A stretch of DNA of 64,000 bases from Apostichopus japonicus. Its lineage: Eukaryota; Echinodermata; Holothuroidea; Aspidochirotida; Stichopodidae. The notes below the pieces were generated by a model. The model did no database searches. It was not told where the DNA came from and saw nothing but the letters and a program-made list of their open reading frames with translations. Positions within the stretch are counted from its first letter, which is position 1. Each line of letters starts with the position of its first letter. Made by a program: the position numbers and the translations under genes. This document shows, piece by piece, positions 55,916 to 64,000 of the stretch. Location: NCBI RefSeq assembly GCF_037975245.1, contig NC_092568.1:16201001-16265000 (forward strand). The letters run 5' to 3'.

Positions 55916-57760
55916 TGTACATCACTGAATAGTCTTATTCACCTTAATTATCATAGTTTGCCATAAATTTAAAGGTTTACCCATCAGAAACTGCCAAGAA
56001 CACACTTCCTCATATATCCTTCACAAAGACTAGCAGGGGGTACTCGGGGGGGGGGGTGGGGTGGGGAAGACTTGGGGCACCCCCATTTTTTCCAAAATTG
56101 CATATGGCCCCTACTGGCAAATAAAATGTGCACCTTTGATGAAGAACTGTCTTTTGGATATCTTAAGCCTTTGCTAATTTTAATATTTAATTTTAATAAT
56201 TTATTTTTAGTCTGTACATGCATATTTTAAAATGGCTCCCCATATCTTTTTGTAGCACGGATAACAATAAAAATCTCAATAAATAGTATTGATAGCATAC
56301 TAACACATCATATATAATTATATAAGTGATATGGCCGGTGTGTATCGGTTTATAGCATAACGAGTGGTGGTTGTGGAATGAGAAAGTGGCCCTCTGATGT
56401 TGTGCCCCCCACTTTTTGGAAGCTTCCTACCCCCCCTGACAAAGAGGAACATTTCCTGTGGATACTTCCAGGCGAGGAGGGTATGTAGAATTGGGTGTCC
56501 TATGTTTCTTGCTCATGACAGCATCTTTGAAAACCAACAAGTACACTTATGAGCACTAACAGCCTTTACATTTAATCTGATGAAGAGTTGTGTTTTTTGT
56601 CGATATAGATACGATGGTGGACTACTGAAGGGAAGTTACCTTCCAGCAAACGAATTAAAACCTGGCATCATGAAAAAGAATCGATAGCTGTTTGTATGTA
56701 TTTTATTTTCCAAGCTTCTTGGCATGAACCACAAGCAATGACACCAGACTAACAGAGAGAGAGAAAGAGAAAAAAGAAAAAAACTAATAAATATATTAAT
56801 AGCAAAAGATAAAATACAATCAATCAAGAAAAATCTTTTCTCGGCTGGATCTAACCGGACGAACTTTGAAAGAGATAAAAATTATCACTGATTTTACTAA
56901 AAGAAAAAAAAACCCTTAAGAAATCTAGAAGGAAGAAATGTAATTCTTTGATGTTAAAACAAACCCTTCATTATCTTCAGGGAAGTAAAAAGAAAGCATT
57001 TTGATTGGGTAGCTATACTTTGTTTTTTTCTTTTAAATTACATATCTTTAGGCACACTCTCTGTTAATAAAGGTAGCAACAAAAGCACATGAAAGGCTTA
57101 ACAAGATAAGATCTTCAACCCAAATATATCTGACACACTCAAATTCCCAAAAGGGGTGAATGTGTTCAGTGAAAGTTTAATGAGCCACTCCACTACAGTG
57201 AGCCACTCCAGTGTGGATCGGATTGTACAAAGGTCATTTGCTGCGAGTATTTTACTAGGTCCAAAACTCGCATGAGTTGTAGAATTGCCATTTCATAAGA
57301 TAGAAACAGTAGCTTTTATATTTAATTTTCATCCCTCAAACATGAGAACATGGCAACAGATTGTCACCTGCTACAATGGAACTGAATGGAAAATATAATA
57401 TGGCAAAAATACTACAAAAAGTATGGAAAGGACAAAACACATGCCTTCATTTCTGTAACCCTCCCCTACTTTCCAGCACAAAGAATGCAAGGCATCATTA
57501 TCCTTTCCTTTAGAGAAAGAAAGAAGAAGATGAAGATGAAGAAGAAGATGGAAAGAAAACACTACTTAGCAACAAGAGTTAGTGTAAACAGTTGTAACGA
57601 ACATAAATAGATTATCCAAAAGACACCCAAGGCTCAACCCACCCCCCCCCCTCAAATTCAACAAGACTCTTTGAGTTTCTCCTGAAATTCTGTCAGTATT
57701 TCCAGGCAGTCACTGTATCTATTTTGTGATTATGCCTGCAGAAGTTATATATGGTTACAT
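55916..57760. other. Intergenic stretch, nothing recognised
   Basis: Contains a G-rich patch (56036-56075), a purine-rich GAA/GAT tract (57505-57560) and plain AT-rich DNA. No coding exon of LCLAT1 or any other gene was recognised. Confidence 0.45.
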
Positions 57761-57764
57761 ATGT

Positions 57765-58025
57765 ATGTACCTGGATGTTATCCATTGTTGGCCAATATAT
57801 GTACCTGCATGTTATCCATTGTTGGCCAACATATGCACCTGCATGTTATCCATTGTTGGCCAACATATGTACCTGCATGTTATCCAATGTTGGCCAACAT
57901 ATGCACCTGCATGTTATCCATTGTAAGCCAACATATGCACTTGCATGTTATCCAATGTTGGCTAACATATGTACCTGCATGTTATCCTGCATGTTATGCA
58001 TTGTTGGCCAACGTATGTACCTGTG
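57765..58025. repeat. 34-bp minisatellite, about seven copies
   Basis: The unit CTGCATGTTATCCATTGTTG plus GCCAACATATGTAC begins at about 57771, 57805, 57839, 57873, 57907 and 57941, with a degenerate end. Because 3 x 34 = 102 contains no stop, all three plus frames stay open. That produces three long overlapping frames which are not genes. Confidence 0.95.
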
Positions 58026-60280
58026 ACATGAGGCTGACAGTCAAGTCAGCTCCATGAGTCGGTTAAGTATCCACAGCCGAAGGCAATGGACTATACAGTG
58101 CATGTCATGTGAACTGTACATCTGTATAATTGCAACAGTTCTCAAATGTTGTTATCTTCAGCTACTGAAAGCATAAGAATTAAATATGAAATCTGAGCAA
58201 CCTTGTTGCGGTGTTTCCCAATCTTCTGCCGCAAAATTTAAAGCCTCCACTTTGCCGCGGGCTTTGAATTTATTCATTAGGGTATACTTACACAGTGTAG
58301 CCAACTCCAGAACTGGAAAGTGGTACAGAGTAAGGGACAATCACTTGCAGTTTTCAAACAGAACGGAAATGTTTAATTTGACCAAATACATTTAACATTG
58401 GTAAGTAGTTAGCATTACCAATGCCAAAGTGTTACACATCTCAGAGTAACTACTACCCTCTCAATCCCACCCCCCTGCCCCCCTTTTCCAGCTTGGCCTT
58501 TTTTCTGCTCCCAAGCACTCAAAATAAAACAAACGACAAAAACGAGAATCCTAAAATGTAGGACAACACACCCCTGAAAGTTGAAATAATGATAAATACA
58601 AAACTTAAAAGTAATTTAGTCAGCAAAGGATAGAGAGACAAATAGCAGTACAGGTAAATATGCTTATAAAGCACATTTAAAATGGGATCAAATGCTTATT
58701 AAAACCAAAGTATTCACATGAACCTACCACTTGGTATGGAAGCCTTGATTAGAGTCATCAAACAAGGTTTTCATGATTAGACTCAATCTTACACAAAAAT
58801 ACACACATGTAAAAACAGAATAACTGCCCACCCCACCCCCCACCCTCTAAAAAGAAAAACTCCAGTGTTAACACTTTTTACAAAATTAAAAATGTATTAT
58901 ACATAAATTGTAAGGTCTTTTAACAAAATAACGGGACATTGGTTAATGGAACTCGCACCCAACAATTAAAAAATTCAAATTACAAAACAGAAAAACAATG
59001 TACAGAAAGAACAATGCTAACCAAGAACAGAAAACGTATTCCATAACGAACCAATTCTCTGATGTATCATGCTTAAATGAGTCAACTCATAAATCTGTCC
59101 AGATAGTCCACATCATGAGTTGCATATATAAAACTGCAAAAAAAAAAAAAATTGAAATTTTTAAGAAAATTATATATTGTTCACACATATGAAACCCCGA
59201 TTGTTATTTGTACATTAATGAAGAGGAAAGAGAATAAGCAATACTTGAATAACTCCCTCCATATGCAATTACAAAGAACTGCAAGGTAGGCATTTGTTTC
59301 TATTTCATTTTGAGAATTTTAAATAGTACAGTTGCTTGTCACGTTCAGTCTTTTGTTTCTATTAGTTCGCTAACACTTCTCTGCCCAGTTGTTTTACAAG
59401 AACCAAATACAATTAGTAAACTTTTCCGCATAATTTCCACAAAAAATTGTACTATCACTGAAAAGGATGCCTTCCCTATTATAACTCTAATACCAAAAGT
59501 TTGTCTCCAGTTTGTCTCATGAATCAGGCGCACTTTAACTATACCATGTTTTGTTCACATATATGAAATCTGAAGTTGATCTTTGGTCTCATTAAAGTCT
59601 ATATTTCCCTTTTTTTTTTTACAGAGGACTAGCCTATGGATTCCTAAACCTGAAATGTCCTCATACCTGACTGTTTTGAGGTCCCGTCACAAGCTCGATA
59701 GGATCTACTCCCAACAATATTAACCAGCTTACATAGCAAACACAACAAATGGAGTGAACAGTGACTAAATTATGCACAACCATGAGAGCAGCATATGGAA
59801 ACTAATGATTTTCATGTTTACATTTCAAAGGCCACTTAAATATTGTGTAGTCAACGGTAAGACATTACTCTAGTTATATTTTCATGCTAAAAGTGACACA
59901 ACTTTGTAGTAATCTATGCCTTTTTCCAACAACAGTGAATTGACAATCTTTCATTTTTGTTTTGTTTTCCATCTAATGGATTTCCAAGATATTTCAGCTT
60001 ACAAAAGACATCAAGTTTACCCAAACTGTTTTGACAGTTTTGCTGGACTGATTCCTGGACTCTATCATAACATTTATATAGCCACAGAATGATGATTGCT
60101 TTAAAGCAACTTTTCACATTACAAAAATGTGAACAACAGATCGAGGTTCTCTCTTGTACAAGGCTTTGTCTGTAGAATGCACTATTTACAACTTAAGATG
60201 GTTCCAGTTATAAATCCTACAGCATATTACTCAAGATATGACTGCAATTGACTTGAACAATGAAAGTAAGATTTCCTAAA
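58026..60280. other. Intergenic stretch, nothing recognised
   Basis: AT-rich DNA with several poly-A and poly-C tracts. An open frame at 58158-58340 on the minus strand (with NFAAEDWETPQQG) looks somewhat protein-like but is unrecognised. Confidence 0.4.
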
Positions 60281-60287
60281 CTCCAGA

Positions 60288-60368
60288 GCTATGGTCGAGT
60301 GGGTTAAGGCAGTAGCACTAGAAGCAATGAAACCTAGAATCTGAGAAGTTGAGGGTTCAAGCCGTAGC
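60288..60368 (+). tRNA. tRNA-like sequence, probably tRNA-derived SINE head or tRNA pseudogene
   Basis: GCTATGG (60288) pairs with CCGTAGC (60362-60368) as a 7-bp acceptor stem. TGGTCGAGTGG matches a pol III A box and GGTTCAAGCC (60354-60363) a B box. The spacing leaves room for a long variable arm, as in Leu/Ser tRNAs. A weak anticodon arm would put TAG (Leu) in the loop, but U33 is missing and one stem pair fails. A working tRNA is unlikely. The 3' end runs into a minisatellite made of its own T-arm sequence. Confidence 0.45.
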
Positions 60369-60690
60369 CATCTTAAGTTTAGGTAACTGTATTTCATCTT
60401 GGATTCAAGCCGTAGCCATCTTAATTAAGGTAACTTTATTTCATCTGGGGTTCAAGCCCTAGCCATCTTAAGTTAGGTAACTGTAGTTCATCTGGGGTTC
60501 AAGCCCTAGCCATCTTAAGGTTAGGTAACTGTATTTCATCTGGGGTTCAAGTCCTAGCCATCTTAAGTTAGGTTACTGTAGTTCATCTGGGGTTAAAGCC
60601 CTAGCCATCTTAAGTTTAGGTAACTGTCTTTCATCTGGGGTTCAAGCCCTAGCCATCATCTTAAGTTAGGTAACTGTAGTTCATCTGGGA
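60352..60690 (+). repeat. 47-bp minisatellite, seven copies, each with a B-box
   Basis: The unit is GGGGTTCAAGCCCTAGCCAT, then CTTAAGTTAGGTAACTGTA and TTCATCT. The first unit is the 3' part of the tRNA-like sequence at 60288-60368, so the array arose by expansion of that element's 3' half. Confidence 0.92.
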
Positions 60691-61299
60691 AGAAATCCTT
60701 GGTATTCACATGTATATATGAAAATTCAAACAGAGTTAAAACTGAAGTATGGACACCGGGCCTCCTGTGTAATTTACATGCCAACCAGGTTTCTTCAACA
60801 CATACATGTGGCTGCTTTGCATCCTACAATATCTGCCTTCACAGTCTGATATTTTTTTCCAAAATTTGTTCAAAAATATACTTTTCGCTTCACTGTTCGA
60901 GTAATAATCTCAATGATCTAACATTGTTGTGGGATTTTCCTTAGAATAATACTGAAACTTAACAAATTCAATGCAATATATTTCTTTAAAGCATATCACT
61001 TGCAAATAAAATGAAAATATGAGACCATTTTAACATATGAGCAGGAAACAAAAATAAAGTCTTAGTTGGATTTTACCCTAAAGTTTTAACAAAAGGCACA
61101 AATATAAGTCAATTTATCTGGAGTTCTTTGAGAACAATGGAGATGATCGTTGCTATTTCATTTGATAAAAAGGCAATAACTGAATGTACGCATCATTAAT
61201 ACAGACTATTCTGGCAAGAGTCTGTCTAAGTACATCATAAGTTTATCATTTTTCTTTTGTTGCATACACTATACACAAACTCATACATAACATATATTA

Positions 61300-61497
<198 letters not shown>

Positions 61498-61519
61498 TAA
61501 TTGTAGTGAGTGGGAGAAT

Positions 61520-61608
61520 CCATAACAGTGAAAAAACTTCCAGCCTCCACTTGGATTCAAACCCGGCCCTCTCACTTTATATGCTGACACCCTGACCTAT
61601 ACTGTTTA
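61520..61608 (-). mobile_element. tRNA-like SINE fragment between two (TA)n tracts
   Basis: On the minus strand TAGGTCAGGGTG (61588-61599) resembles an A box and GGTTTGAATCC (61553-61563) a B box, at tRNA-like spacing. TA repeats on both sides suggest insertion into, or seeding of, the microsatellite. No pairing acceptor stem was confirmed. Confidence 0.5.
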
Positions 61609-61649
61609 TATATATATATATATATACAGATATATATATATAATAATGT

Positions 61650-62531
61650 GTACCCAAATTTTTTTTATCAGCCTGACAATACACAGTTCATATTTTGTAT
61701 TGAGTTGGTTGTTACTTCATGAAAGGAATTACCACCTTCAAAAACAAGGGTTATCATAATGTGTCTTAGCGGACACCTTCGTTAGACATTTTCAACCATA
61801 TTTTAAAGGGGCAAGATCTTAAATTGGGACTTCTTCAAATAGCAGTATGGAAAAATGTTCTCTTCCGTACACCACTGGTACATTGTCTAGCACCAGAAAA
61901 TTGGATTAAGCTTTATCCCCATAGACACCACTCCCCGGTATTTAAGAAAATTAAATACTCTACTGTACCAGCAATAAGAACAAAAAGAAACCAAAACCAA
62001 TTATACACGTTGCTAAATATTGTAACACTCCCTTAGGAAATCACCTCCTTAACAATAGAAAAAAAGCTGTTATCATTTAATTGCGGACATGAGATCAGGT
62101 TGCACCTTCTTCAAATATCTCTTCTTTTTTTTGACAAAACTTTGTTGCAAGGCTTATATTCCCTGTAGGGATTATTTTATCTGTTAAATTCATTTTTATT
62201 TTTAAAGTAAGCTTTGTAAAATAATACTTTCCAAAGTGATAAGCCACATTTCTCTCCAAGTTTCAGAATTACCAGCATTCTTATTGATGGATCTCTCCGA
62301 ACAGTGATGGTGATATAAAAATAAACGCTGCATTCAACCAATGACGGTTAAGGTGAAATTATTGATGTCTGAGAGACAAGCAGAGAGAAGGAAAAAGTCT
62401 CCTTTCTTGCGTTCAAGTATGCATATATATATGTATATATATATATAGAAAATGAAATCTAAGTTTGCAAAGCGTAAGAAAGAGAAAGGGAAAAAACAAA
62501 AATTTCCTCAAACTGAGGATGAGACACTATT
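61650..62531 (-). other. Probable 3' UTR of the LCLAT1-like gene
   Basis: This lies directly downstream of the LCLAT1 stop codon on the minus strand. AATAAA is found at 62195-62200, about 330 nt after the stop, and could end the transcript. No coding sequence was seen. Where the UTR really ends is unknown. Confidence 0.45.
62195..62200 (-). terminator. Candidate LCLAT1 polyadenylation signal AATAAA
   Basis: A canonical hexamer on the minus strand in an A/T-rich context, about 330 nt beyond the stop. Confidence 0.4.
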
Positions 62532-63145
62532 TCAGCTTGATAAGTTCATCATAGGTGAGAGTTTGGTTCGGCGTAACCAATTGTAGGCAAACAGCTGATA
62601 CAAATCCGTACCGCCCATTTTATGAGCCAGCACGAACACTGCTAAGGCAATTAAACACTGATAACGGACAATCACTGAAAAATACAACGCGAGGATGGTG
62701 AACACCGTGAAAAACCCCCAAAAGAATAAAATTGACACCAGATTTTTCAAGTGTGACCTGGCTACAGTCTGTCTGTAAGTTGCATCCTTTGCAGGTGTGA
62801 TGGAGTTGCCATTTTGTTCAAGCTTTCCGTTCTTGAGATGACTCTGTCCGTTGACTTCTTCTCCTTCTTCTTCCTTCACGTTTCTACTTTTCTTCGCTTC
62901 TCCTATGACCTCTGCCAGGCTCTTCTTTTCCACGTAAAACTGTTTTAAATGGTTCTCCTTCTCAGCCCACTGATCGACACACCACTGTTCTAGTTCCTTC
63001 GTCTCGGAGGGAAGTTCGTCCAGAGAGTATCGTTGCATATTAAACTCCACTTTATAGGGGAAGTTTCCACTGAAAGGGTCAAACTTGTGCGGAATCCTGT
63101 CTGGATAGCCCACAGTTATGTTAAACACACTGTCGATAAGATCAG
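62532..63145 (-). CDS. LCLAT1: LCLAT1-like lysocardiolipin acyltransferase, last coding exon
   Basis: LCLAT1 (ALCAT1/LYCAT) is an ER and mitochondria-associated membrane acyltransferase of the AGPAT family that re-acylates lysophospholipids, including lysocardiolipin. This 614-nt exon, acceptor TTCCCAG/CT entering in phase 1, encodes 203 residues and a TGA stop. DLIDSVFNITVGYPDRIP corresponds to the family's DAIYDITVAYPHNIP segment. FNMQRYSLDELPSE and QWCVDQWAEKENHLKQFY match its C-terminal acyltransferase region. Two hydrophobic stretches (roughly ILFFWGFFTVFTILALYFSV and QCLIALAVFVLAHKM) are the C-terminal membrane segments. Between them and the conserved part lies a charged Lys/Glu/Asn-rich linker of about 50 residues that seems longer than in vertebrate LCLAT1. 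The catalytic HX4D motif is in exons beyond the right edge. The paralogue assignment rests on memory of the human protein. Confidence 0.88.
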
Positions 63146-64000
63146 CTGGGAAGAGAGAAAACAAACAACAGATGCACTAAAAGCAAACTCTGGCAATAGT
63201 CAAATCAAATGTTAAGAAACATCAGTATATAGGATAATTTATGTATTTACCCAGGACACACCTCACTGAACACCAACGTACCTATTAAGTCAATTACACA
63301 ATGCCGGACCATTTGAAATAGGGAAACACGAGGGGAAGAAAGCGTATTTCCATCTTTATTATAAAAGCAGAGTTTCAGTGAATGATTTCATTAATGTTGG
63401 CTTCTGGAGATGTTCAGTTCTGGAGTGTTCCCATTCCAAGTAAAGTTACATGGTTGGAATTCTCTAATGTTGAGTTCTGCAAGACTCCAGTGTTCCCATG
63501 CCAAGTTAAACTAGACAGACTTAATTCTCTAATGGTGAGTTCTGCAAGACTCCAGTGTTCCCATGCCAAGTTAAACTAGACAGACTTAATTCTCTCATGT
63601 TGAGTTCTGCAAGACTCCAGTGTTCCCATGCCAAGTTAAACTAGACAGACTTAATTCTTTAATGTTGAGTCCTGGATGACTGCAGACGTCCCATTCCAAA
63701 TTACGTTTCAGTACAGTTATGTGAAATGAAGGTGTCTAATTATGTTGAGTTACTGAGATTCCAGAGTAGTTGAGTGGTTAAATCTATTGAGTTATATGAC
63801 CGCGATGATTTGCCTTCATTCCCGAGGTGTATCATCAGGGATTCTAGCAATCCTTACATTTTGCTAGCCTCTCTTGGTTGTTTTATGCATCACTCTTGAC
63901 AGTTTCTAGCCTACCACATACAACTACAATGAAAATACTCCCACAGTTACTTTATGTAAGTAAAAGTTATGTAAGTAAAAGCAGCACAAAGTAGCTACTG
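63146..64000 (-). other. LCLAT1 intron (partial)
   Basis: Sequence upstream of the last LCLAT1 exon on the minus strand. I saw no further LCLAT1 exon before the right edge. Confidence 0.65.
63400..63725. repeat. 65-bp minisatellite, about five copies
   Basis: GAGTTCTGCAAGACTCCAG recurs at 63472, 63537 and 63602, with degenerate units on both sides. The unit also has GTTCCCATGCCAAGTTAAAC and TAGACAGACTTAATTCT. Confidence 0.93.

Noticed and set aside
57726-58057. Three overlapping repetitive open frames of 66 to 98 codons
   Set aside because: They are produced by a 34-bp tandem repeat lacking stops in any plus frame. No start context or family match.
60288-60368. Functional tRNA-Leu gene
   Set aside because: The acceptor stem and A/B boxes are present, but the anticodon arm is mismatched and U33 is absent. 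The 3' end dissolves into a minisatellite. Kept only as a tRNA-like element.

Overview
This window is eukaryotic nuclear DNA. It has AT-rich introns of 0.8 to 8 kb, GT-AG splice sites and many mini-, micro- and macrosatellites, and most of the rest is transposon debris. The three genes I recognise are all animal genes and all lie on the minus strand. The proteins are close to, but clearly different from, the vertebrate forms. Together with the hAT-type and L2/CR1-type repeats this suggests a marine invertebrate deuterostome such as an echinoderm. That assignment is inference, and I cannot name the species.

Layout, left to right. (1) 1-2.97 kb: the 5' end of a kinesin light chain gene (KLC). 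It has two coding exons, at 2835-2943 and 1701-1864, and the rest of the gene lies beyond the left edge. (2) 3-21 kb: no recognisable coding sequence. This stretch holds a ~100-bp minisatellite, a (TA)n tract, a 169-bp tandem duplication, a G-rich tract, possible non-coding 5' exons of KLC and a small cluster of promoter-like sites. (3) 21.03-38.46 kb: a complete eIF5 gene (translation initiation factor 5). Nine coding exons join in frame to 1272 nt (423 residues). The introns carry several large repeat arrays, including a ~1.7 kb macrosatellite with an alternating 86/82-bp unit and a ~1 kb array of ~43-bp units. (4) 35-62 kb: the upstream region of eIF5 and the intergenic DNA towards the next gene. 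It contains two foldback-ended DNA elements (35.4-37.1 and 39.7-42.2 kb), large hairpins, a LINE 3' end, hAT-like MITEs and a three-deep nest of hAT-like insertions at 51.9-53.4 kb. (5) 62.53-63.15 kb: the last coding exon of an LCLAT1-like lysocardiolipin acyltransferase. The rest of that gene lies beyond the right edge.

The genes do not form a functional unit: KLC is a motor adaptor, eIF5 a translation GTPase-activating protein, and LCLAT1 a membrane acyltransferase.

The most useful observations are these. There is an out-of-frame upstream ORF in poor start context overlapping the eIF5 start codon. This is the layout expected for the known autoregulation of eIF5. The last intron of eIF5 has a duplicated 3' splice site that could give a frameshifted isoform. 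The nested hAT-like elements have perfect 8-bp target duplications at every level. A 2.48-kb inverted-repeat element is built from two families of short motifs. Direct repeats of about 460 bp flank eIF5 exon 6.
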